From contig NC_080570.1 in NCBI RefSeq assembly GCF_030247185.1, positions 147,408,641 through 147,472,640 of the forward strand: DNA of 64,000 bases, in the 5' to 3' direction. The stretch comes from Malaya genurostris (Eukaryota > Arthropoda > Insecta > Diptera > Culicidae). Shown here in pieces: positions 22,500 through 34,500 of the stretch (position 1 is its first letter; every line of letters starts with the position of its first letter). The notes under the pieces are model-generated. The model had not been told where the DNA came from, did no database searches, and worked only from the letters and a program-made list of their open reading frames with translations. Both the position numbers and the translations under genes were made by a program.

Positions 22500-22749
22500 C
22501 AGCGATGCCAGATAGTAGTAGTGTCATTTCCGTAGATTGGCATTTTTCTCGGAAGCTCTCACAGTGAAGTTTTTTTTTTGCTCTCCAGACAAAACTAGTT
22601 TCCGTAGTTCTCCGTTGATAAATTGTAATTTCCGTAGATTTCCGTAGAAAAAATTCAGTTTCCGCAGATTTTGTCTACGGATCCGTAGATCCGTAGAAAA
22701 TGTTCGAATCCGTAGATCTACGGAGATTTCCGTAGATCTGACATCGCTG
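22500..22749. mobile_element. hAT-type MITE, CAGCGATG family, copy 2
   Basis: This 250 bp element begins CAGCGATGCCAGATAGTAG and ends AGATCTGACATCGCTG. It is flanked by the 8-bp duplication CTGCCAAT (22,492-22,499 and 22,750-22,757). It is the inverted counterpart of the copy at 3278-3529 and has the same interior of TCCGTAGAT/ATCTACGGA words. It is immediately adjacent to another hAT-type MITE. Confidence 0.92.
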
Positions 22750-22757
22750 CTGCCAAT

Positions 22758-23185
22758 TAGAGATGGGCAATTCGCTCCTGAGCTGTTCCAGTGAATCGAA
22801 TCATTGAAGTGAGCTGACAGCTCACAGCTCTTTTTAAAAGAACCGCAGCTCACCAGCTCACTCATTTGCTACCCAGTTCACTGCATTATGACGCAGGGAA
22901 CACGCTACGAGCTGATCAGATCTTCGGCTCTTTAAGAGATTCAATTTAGTCGACATCAATTGAAGATAAATTATTTCGCATGGCATTCATTGCATCATTG
23001 CAAATCAATGATTCAATTTCGATCATGCATTTGAAAAAAAACCGGTGCATAAGAAAAACGGCGCACAAAATGAACCTTAAGTTCAAAATAAAAGAGCTGA
23101 TGAGCTGATACATCGAATCGGTTCACTTTGGTGAGCTGATCGGTTCGGAGCTGTTCACCAAAATGAGCTGTTTTGCACGCCTCTA
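22758..23185. mobile_element. hAT-type MITE, TAGAGATGGGCAA family
   Basis: This 428 bp element begins TAGAGATGGGCAATTCG and ends TTTTGCACGCCTCTA. CTGCCAAT lies on both sides (22,750-22,757 and 23,186-23,193). The interior is built from GAGCTG/CAGCTC words in both orientations. The termini match the YARNG consensus and resemble the element at 48,580. It shares its left target copy with the preceding MITE. Confidence 0.9.
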
Positions 23186-23517
23186 CTGCCAATTGGGTCC
23201 ATAACTCACTTGAAAAACAAGTTGAAAGCTCGAGAAGAGAGCTAATTCTTATTGGAGAGTGAGTTACCATACTGTTATGCATCACGATGTAGAATCAACA
23301 CTGGTGACGAGACTGGCAATCTATCGCAAAACTCATTTTACCTGACGCGCCATCTAGATTTAATTATTTGAATCTTTCTTAGGATGACGATTGAATTTTA
23401 CACAGGATCTTATGGGGAACTCATATAATTTCAATTAGGATCTGTTACAAGAACAGTTCATTTCAGAAAGAAGGAAAATTAATTTTCTTTTATTTCGTTT
23501 AATATTTTTAATTTTAT

Positions 23518-23900
23518 AAGATGACATGTAGACCAATATCGAGATCCGAAATTTGTTTCGATTCGGATGATCTTATTTAGAACGCTATAGGAATAAATCA
23601 AAAGGTGGTAAAACACAATTTCTTATCATAATATCGTTTATTTGGTTCGGTTTGTGCATCTGTACGGTCACTCAAGTAACATTTCATGGTGTACGCGACG
23701 AATAAAATCAATTGAACATAACCAACATAACATTTTATCCCATCCTCAAATTGGAATTAAAATTTTCTTCGTTCAATCTTGGGTGCCGTAAAAACAACAG
23801 AGGTGGAAAACGAAGAAATGGCGTTGTAAATAAGTTATAAATGATTTTACAATTGGAAATTGGATTTCCCTTGGACGCACTTTGATTTCGCTGTAAATAA
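23518..23900 (+). repeat. dispersed repeat, left direct copy
   Basis: It aligns in the same orientation with 25,133-25,520 (shared words GAGGAATAAAT or GGAATAAATC, TATAATATCG or CATAATATCG, ATAAATGATTTTACAA and GTTGTAAATA or ATGTAAATAG) and more weakly with 38,200-38,400. It contains no coding capacity. Confidence 0.65.
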
Positions 23901-24001
23901 TTCACAAGTGTTAGATATTCAAATTTGATTCGAGAAACTGATAATATTAGACTACAAAAACAGAATATTATTCTCAACATTTGCTACTTAGCCATTGTAG
24001 A

Positions 24002-24990
24002 CTACTGACGCACCTTCTTGCGAACGTTCCTCATTAAATTCCGTACAGACTTCTTGGCGACAAGTTTTGACGCTTTTTTTCAATCATTTTCGAACTGTTG
24101 AATGGTTTCGGCTGCCGAGACATGTTTCCTAAGATGTGCCTTCGTTAATGCTCAAAATTCCTCAATTGGTCGAAGTTGTGGGCAATTTGATGGATTCATG
24201 TCTTTTGGGACGAAAGTGACATTTTTGGTAGTATACCATTCTACCGTTGATTTCAAGTAGTGGCAAGAAGCAAGATCTGGCCAGAAGGCAACAGGATCCT
24301 TAAGGCTTCGAATCATGGGTAGAAGTCGTTTTTGTAAACATGCCTTGATGTATATTTCGCTGTTCATTGAAGCAGTGGTGACGAAGGGTTTCGAAATCTT
24401 ACCGCAGCTACAAATTGCTTGCCAGACCATAGCTTTCTTACCGAATTATTCGACTTCAATCTATGTCTCGGACTGGTTTAACACTTGCCATTCTCGCACC
24501 GTATAATATTGTGGTCCCGGCAAGGATTTGTAATCGAGTTTCACGTAGGTTTCGTCTTCCATGATTATGCAGTTCAAATTTCCAGCAAGAATCGTACTGT
24601 ACAGCTTTCGAACCCTCGGCCTGATCGATGCTTTTGGTTGTTTCTGCTTCTTATAGGTTCGAAAATTCAAACGTTCTTTAGCACGAAGAACATTTGACTT
24701 CGAAGTGCCCACTTTATTGACCACATTCCGAACTGAAACCTCCTTCTTTTGCTCGAACGCCTTTAGTATACGTTTATCCAACTGAGGGTTAGCAGGACCT
24801 TTTTTCGACCCGTTTTCGGTTTATCCTCAAAGGTGTTATCACCACCGAACTTCCTGATTGCATTTCGCACGGCTTTTTCACTTACTCCTTCCATTTTTGC
24901 TATCTTTCTCAGTGGCAGTTTGCGTTCTGTGCACCATTTGTACACAATTTTTCGACGTTGTTCTGCTCAAAGTCCACACATTTCAGAACA
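24002..24990 (-). pseudogene. ITmD37E-type (DD37E) transposase, broken
   Basis: Minus-strand frames in order are: 24,945-24,763 with the N-terminal helix-turn-helix (RKIAKMEGVSEKAVRNAIRK); 24,781-24,461 with the second DNA-binding part and the first catalytic Asp (MEDETYVKLDYK); 24,430-24,152 with FWPDLASCHY (second Asp) and NCPQLRPIEEF, whose first Glu lies 37 residues further on, giving DD37E; and a C-terminal basic tail ending VRKKVRQ at 24,002. At least two frameshifts separate these parts, so the gene is dead, but nearly complete. DD37E elements form the ITmD37E group described in mosquitoes. The right end may be near GGTTGCGTCCATACTC at about 25,105-25,120; the left terminus is not located. 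Confidence 0.82.
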
Positions 24991-25132
24991 AACTAATGAA
25001 AACGAATAAACAACTGCACAAGTGGTTAGAGAAGAGTGTAAACAACAGGACGCAGCCATAAAAATTGACAGATTCTGAACCATTGCGAAATGGCAGCGAT
25101 TTTTGGTTGCGTCCATACTCTCTGGGACAGTC

Positions 25133-25520
25133 TTTAGATGATATGTGATCCGAGATTTGTTTCACTTCAGTTGAGTTTATCTTGAACGCTAGAGGAATAA
25201 ATTACAAGGCGATAAATAGCTATTTTCCATTATAATATCGCATATTGGGTTAAATTTGCGCATCTTTACGGCCCTTCAAGTGGCATTTTATAGTGTAAGC
25301 AACGAAGAAAATCATTTGAAAATGATCAACATAAGATTTTCTCACATGTTGTAATCGGAACTGATAATTTTCATTTTTTGAAACAAAACCTTGGGTACTG
25401 CAAAAATAAAAGAGCTAGAAAATGATTATTCTCACACGAAAATTAACTTTGCGCATGAACAAATGATGTAAATAGTTTATAAATGATTTTACAAGTGGAA
25501 GTTTGTTTTTCCTTGCATTT
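25133..25520 (+). repeat. dispersed repeat, right direct copy
   Basis: Same-orientation partner of 23,518-23,900, lying on the other side of the DD37E transposase. Divergence is considerable (many substitutions and one apparent insertion near 25,433-25,465), so this is not a recent duplication. Confidence 0.65.
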
Positions 25521-27180
25521 TGACAGTTAAACTTGCAATCATCATCCTCGCTCACGTAAACCTCTAGTTGTGAATCGGCTGTTCGATTTCCTTAAAATAC
25601 AAACTTGAGCGATCAATAAGTGAAATTTTGTAGATTTCGGTCCGGCGAATCAACAGAAATTTGTAGGCTACACTTCAATTATACACGTGATTTATATATT
25701 GCAAGAGGAAGACATTACCACATTACTAGGTGGATTTAGCACAGGAATGATCAACATATTATTTCTTTCAATTAATAAATTGAAGTTTCATTTCTATTTC
25801 GTTCCTAATATTCATATTTCATACCCAAGCAACCAGAAGTTCTACAATTACTTAAAAAATCCACTTTCTTACTATTTAAGAGTATGCGTGGTACTTTTGG
25901 CAACTTGGAAGTACAGAACAAGTTCCGTGTTAACTTTCTCGCTGCATAGAAGCTGAACAATGTATTCTAGAAGCAGTATAGAAGTTCGTTCGGTTGCGTC
26001 GCATGAACTTCCAACTGTGGATAATTACTTAAAAAATGGACTACTTAGAATGCTATTGAGAAACTTTGAAAGCTGCATAAGCCAAATCAGTCCCTTTTAT
26101 CTGAACTTTTGGTTAGTAGGGATACATTTAATCAGAAAACACAAAGTACGCTTGTTTTGTTTTTCGTTTGCTAGACCAAAATTTTGATTCAAGTCAAACA
26201 TAGATCATTGTTGATGTTGAAGAGAGAAATTGGTTCAAAACCATCATATTCTACACTCTTAGAAAAAATGAAATTTACGCTTGACGTAATTTCAAATGTG
26301 CCGTTATTGCTTCGATGATGACACAATATTACATCCACTAACATGTAAATATAAATTTGGCGTCTGTAAGCGATGTAAGCTACAGTTAAATTGACTGTGA
26401 AATTAATTATATGACTTATCTTTACATGCTTTGTATTGTAAATGTAAGTGAATTGCGACGCTCCTTTTATGTGCTCCTATGAAGGTGTAACATTTTCTAA
26501 GTGTGTACGAAGCAAAAAAATATGAAATTTACAGCTGACAGAAATTCACATATGACTCAATTCATAAGAACGTAATTCGTAATATAACTTAATTTTGCAA
26601 GAATAATTCAAATATGTGTCAAACATACCCAGCTTTTCAAGCAGGAGTGTAAATTTACATTTTCAGCACTATATTGGAATGCAATAAATATGTGTTACAT
26701 CAGCTATATAAATGAGTTAGTTTTGACGCTTGAATATGTCGGGCACAGAAGAAGTAAATGTACACGATTTTTTTTAGCTTAAAATGAACGTAAACCAATT
26801 TTAAAAATCTACTAACTATTTGGTGTTTTTAAACAAGCTTCAGTTTGTCTGCCTGTGGAAGACGATGTGGGTCTTAGTTTTAAATGTCAACCTTGTCCAA
26901 AAATAGTGTTACTTATGAACGAAAATCACTCAAAAAGCAAATCATTCCGTTCAACCGTTGAAATAAAAAAAAGTTTAATCAAGTAGTCATGAAAATTTTT
27001 ACCCTTACTATCTCTATTTGCCTCTTGGGTTTTCCAATGACAGAAGAGAAAGACAATCTAGACGAAAGAAAAAATCTACACACTAATTCGCGTGTAGCGA
27101 AATAGAGCGAAAGCTCTCTCATTTGAGTTTTTCCAAAACACAACAAGTTCTCTTGAATCTCCTCTCACTTTCCTAGCGGA
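25521..27180. other. AT-rich noncoding sequence with a MITE
   Basis: No gene is recognised. The plus-strand frames at 25,687-25,956 and 25,960-26,187 are anonymous and AT-rich. It contains the TA-flanked MITE at 26,254-26,505. Confidence 0.4.
26254..26505. mobile_element. MITE, CACTCTTAGAAAAAATG termini, TA-flanked
   Basis: The left end CACTCTTAGAAAAAATG and the right end CATTTTCTAAGTGTG are inverted copies. TA is present at 26,252-26,253 and 26,506-26,507. The interior repeats GTAAAT/ATTTAC words. It is a Tc1/mariner-type MITE by target site. Confidence 0.7.
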
Positions 27181-28523
27181 AGCTTTTTCTGTCAGCCTAT
27201 GCTATTGGGGTGGTCGTGTGGTAGCTCTCCGGGAGCGATTAACCATTCCATTGGTAACCAGGCATCAGGAAGCCATCGGAGAGCCACCGGAGCTTTGTCA
27301 GTTCGGTTAGTTCCAAAAGTCCTTTTCTCAAAGTAACATCATCCCAGAAGTAGCAACGTAGCTAGCAGTTTGCAAACCGTGAACCCTTCATGGGGCCACA
27401 TTGCTCCGGTTGGCACAACAATTGAAATTGAATTGCAACATTTGCAGAATAAGGAAAAAAAGGAGTTAAATACGCAGTGCTCGGGAGAGTAGGGCGTTTG
27501 GTTTTGTTTTTGGATTTGGAAAGATTTGTAGTTTGGAAGCTGTAGAAGTCGCTGGAGAATCAGTGACGTATTTTGTGGTCAATTTTGGTTTTGTAAAACC
27601 ACCCAGAAGTGTCCCGAAAAAGCGATAACTACGAACTAGTTGAGTTGAAATGAAAGTCTGGTAAAGAGTTTTTTTTTCTTGGACTGACCTCTCCGAACAA
27701 TCAGGATGTGATTGAATCGATTAAGGACAAATGCGACATACTTGGATTCTCTTTGAGGAACGTAAACCCGATTAGACAGAGAGACACGGGGATCCAATCG
27801 TTCCGTTGTGGTGCTGCTGATTTCGAAAGGTCTTTTGTTTTACGGATTAGATCAAGTGTCAAAGATCTTTGCTTGGGGAAGTAGATAGGAAAAATTGATC
27901 GGTCAGTGACAGTGGAAAAATTGAATGAAAATTTTCCTGGTTTGCATTGGTGTGTGAGTGTATGAAAACGGGAGAGGAAAAGTGCGTAGCTCATGTCAGT
28001 TTTCGATGTGTTGGTGGCTACCATGACCGGAGGCACGGCCGTGTAGCTTCAGTTCACAAGAGAAGAAAACCGTGTGTTTGTTTTCGAATCCTCCTGACAG
28101 GACTGAATCATCGTTTTTTTTCTGTGGCCCGGGAGAGGGAGAGGCACGAAACGTCCTACTCAGACAGAGCAAGTGACTGACAAAGCACATTCCAGTCAGT
28201 TAAAACACGTGTGTATAGCCGCGTCTGAACCATTTCAGACTTGTCGATCGATACAACTAGTTTTATCAACAAAACTGAAGAAAAAAAAAGAATAATACCA
28301 ACCAACCAACCAACCAACCACCACCCACGGTCATAAACTTCTAGTGCGATAGAATCACAAATTGGGTCCGGCTGTTGCGACGGGTCGTATTGGATTGCAT
28401 GTTTGAATTCTTAATGCAATTTACCTTGAGTGACATTCCACAATTGGGAGTACTGACTAGGACCGACTGCCGCTATCAACGAGCTGGGGTGAAGGCTAGC
28501 CGCCATCTGGAAGCAGTAGAAAC
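27181..28523 (+). promoter_or_regulatory. probable promoter and 5' untranslated region of the Syt14 homologue
   Basis: This stretch is free of recognisable repeats and more GC-balanced than its surroundings, and runs into the first coding exon at 28,524. Arthropod-type initiator words (TCAGT) occur near 27,299 and 28,197, but neither is followed by a clear downstream promoter element, so the start site is undetermined. An (AACC)n microsatellite lies at about 28,300-28,320. The open frames in both strands (27,701-28,036 minus; 27,947-28,180 plus) are not conserved-looking. Confidence 0.45.
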
Positions 28524-28560
28524 ATGATCCTGATAGCTGGTGTCGATAATTACCTAAACG
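28524..28560 (+). CDS. Syt14: Syt14 coding exon 1 (37 nt)
   Basis: ATG at 28,524, twelve codons and one base, then a GTGAGT donor at 28,561. Joining the last G to exon 2 (TT TCC ATG GAG) gives MILIAGVDNYLNVSMETTTF with no frame break. The next Met (39,035) is a possible alternative start if exon 1 is untranslated. Confidence 0.75.
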
Positions 28561-31500
28561 GTGAGTATCGGTATATGTGTTGAATGTGTCATTCGATGCC
28601 GTTTTGCTGCCTTTTGAACGGGGAAAAATGACTCACACACAGTGCAAGAAATGTGAAACACGGTATCATTTGTTCGCCGTAGTGACGATGTTTGTTCCTT
28701 AGCGTTTCGAGATATCCCGCAGTGCCTTTTCTGTCAGACTAATTGGTGCTAGTGATTCTCGTGGGGCGGTATCCTGGGGCCGTGGAGTTTTTGACATTTG
28801 GGCAGTCTAACAGTGTTTCTTGAACTCCATCAGTCAGTGACCAAAACTCCTTGGTTTTTTCTGTATGTGGTCCAGCAAAAAAAATGCGTGTCAAGTTCGG
28901 TAACATTTGAAATATTTACGCACTTAATAATACACTAAGGCTGTGAACCATTTCGCGGTTAATTTGAACTTTTGGTTAAAATCAAACACTTGAGTGGTTA
29001 TTTTGTGACGAGTAGTTAAATTTAACTAAAACTGCGGCCCATTTCAAGGTTTGACGGATGGAAAGTTATTTGGGTTCATTTTGCACTGGAAATAATTTTG
29101 ACTGAATTGATATTGGAATTTATTTGCAAGATTTTTTTCAGTGCCGGAAAATAACCATCGATCTGTCAAAAATAACTATTTTTGACACGAAATGGTTCAC
29201 AGCCTACGTTTTCATTTGCATGGTTTTCGCATAAAAAAAACTACTCTTTCATTTTAAAGAGATGAAAATCTTAAAAAACAATGAAACAGGCCAATAGTTT
29301 GAAAGTTAACAAAAAAATTTTAATTTAACAATGACTATTGACACAATGCCGCTCAAATGTAATGTAGAGGCGCTGCTTGTTCAGAGACGATACTTTAAGC
29401 AAGAGCTGTCAAATCGGTAGGAAAATTTTAAAATTATTTCACCTATTTAACGGTTTCTTATAAAACGGGCGAATTCATTTGAAAAATCATAGTAGAAGTG
29501 GCAGAAAAAGGTTTTACTCTGAGGTGGTAATGTTGATCCTAATTCATTGTGCGAAATCTACCGTTTATTCAGAATGGAGTATTAAACTTGGTTTGATAAA
29601 ATTTTTCAAAGGCTAGGAAATAACAAATAAAGTATCCAAAATAAATAGTACTCGATCGCTATACATTCTCGTCACATCAACATTACACTGGTTTCTGTTT
29701 GAAAATGTTGATCCGAAGAAACCTAACCTTACCCAATTTCACACATTTCTAGAGATTTTCCCTGTTTAATCGTAGTTTACACTAAAAAAAGTAGTAGTAA
29801 TCACTTTGAAATCGATTTTCTTCTACTTCGAGTTTACTTTTATTGCTGATATCCATTTGTACTATTGAATAAACGAAAAAATCGTTGCAAATCACTTCTG
29901 CCCAAATGAAAATTTTCGGAAGACCTCTCCTTTTCGTGGTCTTATTTTTCATTGGCAGGTGTCGCTACCGGTAATTCAGTTTCACGGCAATGTGTCAACT
30001 GACTGTATGCGGTTTGCGACGTTAGCAGTGCAGCCTGTTTCTTATTAATATTAATGTAACGCATGTAATGCTTCGTAACGTCTATAACTTACAAAAAAGT
30101 AACGTACACACTTAAATTTTTTAGCTGAGTCTCGGCAAAAAAATGCCGAGATTCGCACAGCCGAGTAATCAGCAATCATCTCGGCAAAAATAAAATTACT
30201 GAGCGTCTCGGCACCCTCAAATTTGACAAACGTCAAATATTGCCGAAATCGTCAGCATAAGATTTACTGTTGGCTCAGTGAAACGTTCACTGAATATTCG
30301 GTAATCCAATAAAACGAAAAAATGAAAAAATAAATTACCGAATCATCAGTAATTAAAAATTTAGTCAATTAATTATGTTTGTAATTTCTCAACATTATGA
30401 ACACGCCATTCAGGATCAGAAATTCATTTTATTAACACTTAAAGGAGGCTTACAAATTTGTTGCCAGTAGTGCTTAAAGCCTCTACCTGAAAACATGTAG
30501 CATAAAAAAAACGGCGTTTCCAGATGCGACCACCTTGAGTCGAGCTGGAAATATGAAAATAAAAATATACATTGATTTTTGGCTTACATAAATGTTCAAT
30601 ATTTAATGATGCATATACGGTATTGTTCAATAAAAAACTTACTTTGATCTATTGAATTATTCCATGCATTGGGTTATTTTTCGCATATCACCTAAAGTTT
30701 TGTCTCGAGGACGCGTTTAGCTCCGTGTTGGGTGTTTTTCCCTTATAATCGCGAGTGCTCTGATAAAGTCGCTTTTTATAAAGCGAAACATGTCACTATA
30801 TTTATTCAATATTTTTACTTGCAAGTGGTTCCACGCTTCTTCGAAGATTATCCATTTTTTAACTCGAGAATTTCATCAGAAAATAATCGCACAATGCGAA
30901 GCGAAAATGTAACGCGGCAATAAATGACAGCTGTCGTGCTGAATCTCGGCAACAGCTAACGCATATTCCGAAATCTCGGCAAACTTCTCTGCTGATGTCG
31001 GTATATCTGTTGTTTACTGATAAATTCAGCAAGCAATTATGCCAAATTTCGGCAAAGTGAAGCATTTTACCGAAATATCAGTGAATGCATTTAACGAAGT
31101 TCAGAAACATGCATATTGATTACTGAGCAATCAACAAATTTAGGTGTTCCTGATCAGTTTCGGTATTTTATTATGCCGAGCTCAAGAAATGGTTTTAAGT
31201 GTGTATGTAACGCTTCGTAACGCCTGACTAACAAAAAAGTAACGTATGTAACACTTCGTAACTCTTATACCTCATAAAAAAAGTAACGCATGTAACGCTT
31301 CGTAACGCCTGACTCACAAAAAAGTAACGTATGTAACGCTTCGTAATGCCTATGACTCACAAAAAAGTAACACATGTAACGCTTCGTAACGCTTATAACT
31401 CATGAAAAAGTAACGCATATAAAGCTTCGTAACGCCTAACTCACAAAAAAGTTACGCATGTTACGCTTTGTAACGCCTATAACTTACTAAAAAGTAACGC

Positions 31501-34500
31501 TTGTAAAGCTTCGTAACGTCTACGACTCATGAAAAAGTAATGCATCTAAAGCTTCGTAACGCCTGACTGACAAAAAAAGTAACGCATATAACATTTCGTA
31601 ACGCCTATAACTTACTAAAAGGTAACGCATCATAACTCGTTTACCGTGTTCAACACTTTCTAGTTCCTTTATATTATCGTAACGCTTCCCATCTCACAAT
31701 AACATCTAGTGAAACGCTTCGTAACATAAATGACTTGGTCAAATGGAATATTTTTCCATAATACCTTCACTCATGCGATGACTCAGATAGCTTAAAAAAA
31801 CTAAACTCCAAGAAAATGTCCACTTTTTCTTTTGCCAAATAATAGAAAAAATAACACATGTAACGCTTCGTAACATCCCTAGCTTACTAAAAAGTAAAAC
31901 GCATAGTAACTGATTTAACGCTAAAAAAATCCTTTTGATATCCTTATGTTGCACTTTTCATTAAGCATAATTGAAACCACAAAACTTCTATGATTGACGT
32001 TGATTCATGTTTTTAAAACCGGATCTAGAAACGTTTTCTTGCATTCTTTATTTCGATAAGAATATTCCGAGAATGAAAACGCACTGAACTGCAAGAAGTA
32101 GTTTTTTCACTCAAATGTTTAAAAACTCAACGCTTACTCTAATGTATGAATAAATGCGAGAGAACTCATGGCAACGAGTTTATTTTACTCAAATCCATAC
32201 TCAAATTTTGACATATTGTTTCAGTTTATGAATTTGAGTTATCGCAACTCAAACCATAAGTTTTGTTCGAAGAGCGTGAAGGCGCGGGGTTGATTTGAGT
32301 TCTGCGTTTGAAAGCCAATTGGCACATTGCCGCAAAACTCAATTACCGGTAGAGACATCTACGTTTGAAAAATGAAAGTAAGAAAAGAATGATTCTTCTG
32401 AATTTCTTATATCCGTTGTATAGATTTTCTCGTTTACTCAATAGTACAAATAGATATAAAGAGTTTTCGGACTATCCTTTTATGAACAGAAAGTGTAATG
32501 TTGACATCTCGAGTACTAGAAAGCTTCGATCGAGTACCTTCCATTTTGGATACTTTACTTGTTATTCCCGATTATTTTAAAATTAGCATTGACGTTTCAT
32601 AGAATGTTAATTTAGTTACGATCTTCAATCCCTGTCGTAAATAACACGACAACGTCGTGACGTATGATATATTTTAAGTATAGTAATTGTCATCATCGAG
32701 AAACTCGTAGATTTGAAGAACTAGTCTTTGAAGCCATCGGATTTCCCAATCATTTCAACTCATCCTCATATCAAACAATTCAGTATTTTATACCACTTTG
32801 AGTGATATAGCTCCAGCAGTATTGGGATCTACATCGATGAAATGAGCTGCTTCAGCAGTGCACATAGCAATACCTTTTCTAATTTGACCCGCATTCATCT
32901 CTCAAGACTAACGTTGCCAGGTTGCCAGATTTATCTGGCAAATGCCAGATTTTTCTCGCTTCGCCAGACACTCTAACTAACCAGATCTTTTGCCAGATTT
33001 TACAAATTTTGCCAGATTTTACAAATTTTACCAGTTTTTGTCATGTCTGACCAGTTACGCTTTTGGCCTCTAGACGACAGGCCTACTATTTTGCTCACGT
33101 AAAATGAAACCCGGTCAAAATTACCTGGTATATAGTAGACCCAAACAAATCCAGATAAATTTTTGAGTTAGAGGCAGATTTTTGAAAAAAAAATGACCTG
33201 GCAACGCTGCTCTGGACTCTTCCTCTTCAATGTTGTCTCTAACATCTAACATAGATCTTCATCGAATACCAACGTTTTCTACCGACTGTTTTAATTTTAA
33301 CTTGTTATGCAATTTATCAATGACAACTAGACCCTTTTCGTTACTGCAAGCTGATTTTTAGAAACGATTCAGACGGTCCGTCACTTTCCGTCACAGTCAA
33401 CTTCCGTCACTGTCAAAATTATTTACATGCATTCTTTTGGAGACATTCCCACATAACGTCACCGTCACGGAACATCTTGACGGACGGAACGTGTGAACGT
33501 TCCGGTAAAGATAGTATTAAACTAATTTTAATGGAAGCTGACGTTCCGGTGCCGGTGACGGAAGGATACGGACTGACTGAATCGTACATTAGTTTTCAGT
33601 TTCAATTGACAACAATAACATTTTGACAAACAAACCGACACAATATCGAATCCAATGAGGATTTCTCCAGACCACGAAGCAATCACCTTCATCAATGTCA
33701 TTCGATATCATTAAAAGTCGCGGCCTTTTTGAAATCGGTATATTTGAAACGTTCTGAATACTATGAAAATCATCATTATAATTTAAGCAGTATGGATTAC
33801 TCATATTTACACAAATGTAACATATTAGTAGCGAAGGATCCGCAATAGTTCCTCCGATTCTGAACATTAATATAATTATATTTAAAAGTTTGACAAAAGC
33901 AGCCTCTCTATATAAATAATCAACAATAATATGTAGTTATTGTACTTACTGAATCGTATTCTCACGGCTTTGTGACTACTTCCAAAATTTCCATTTTTTC
34001 AGTTGATCATCGTCAAAAGTTACTGCGTTAGTGAAGCGTAAATGACAGTTGTCTTGCCGAATTTCGGCAAAAGTTACACATTTTTCAAATTCTAGCTGAT
34101 TCCGACAAAATCGTTTTTCGCTGACGAGCTCAGAAAAACATTATGCCAAATCTCGGCCAAAAGATGCACTTTACCGAAAAACTAGAAAATCCACTTAACT
34201 GATCTAGGAGAACAGTATATTGATTACTGAGCAAATCAGCAAAATTTTGTGATGTCAATCTGCGTCGAGTAAGATCATTTCTTAGTTCGCGTAAAAACCA
34301 ATTCGATAGTCCCACGACAAAAGGACCTAACAGCAAATGAGAGCCTCTCTTTGTTTACTTTCTCTTTTGATTATTACGAAGACATTATTGCAAATTCTCT
34401 GAAGTTTCCAATATAAATCGAAAGCTTGTAGTTTTACTTTGAAAGTTTTGCGAAAAGTTTAGCGTCAAATATAAAATCTGTTCGATAAATCGTAAAAGAA

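Noticed and set aside
22524..22865. Minus-strand frame with RKLNF/RKLQF repeats
   Set aside because: It lies within the hAT MITE and translates its short internal words.
23518..25520. LTR retrotransposon
   Set aside because: The flanking direct repeats lack TG...CA ends and target duplications, the interior has a DNA-transposon transposase rather than gag-pol, and the repeat also occurs alone at 38.2 kb.
30107..31203. CRISPR-like or regulatory array suggested by spaced CTCGGCA words
   Set aside because: Spacing is irregular, words are in both orientations, and TA-flanked inverted ends show it is a transposable element in eukaryotic DNA.
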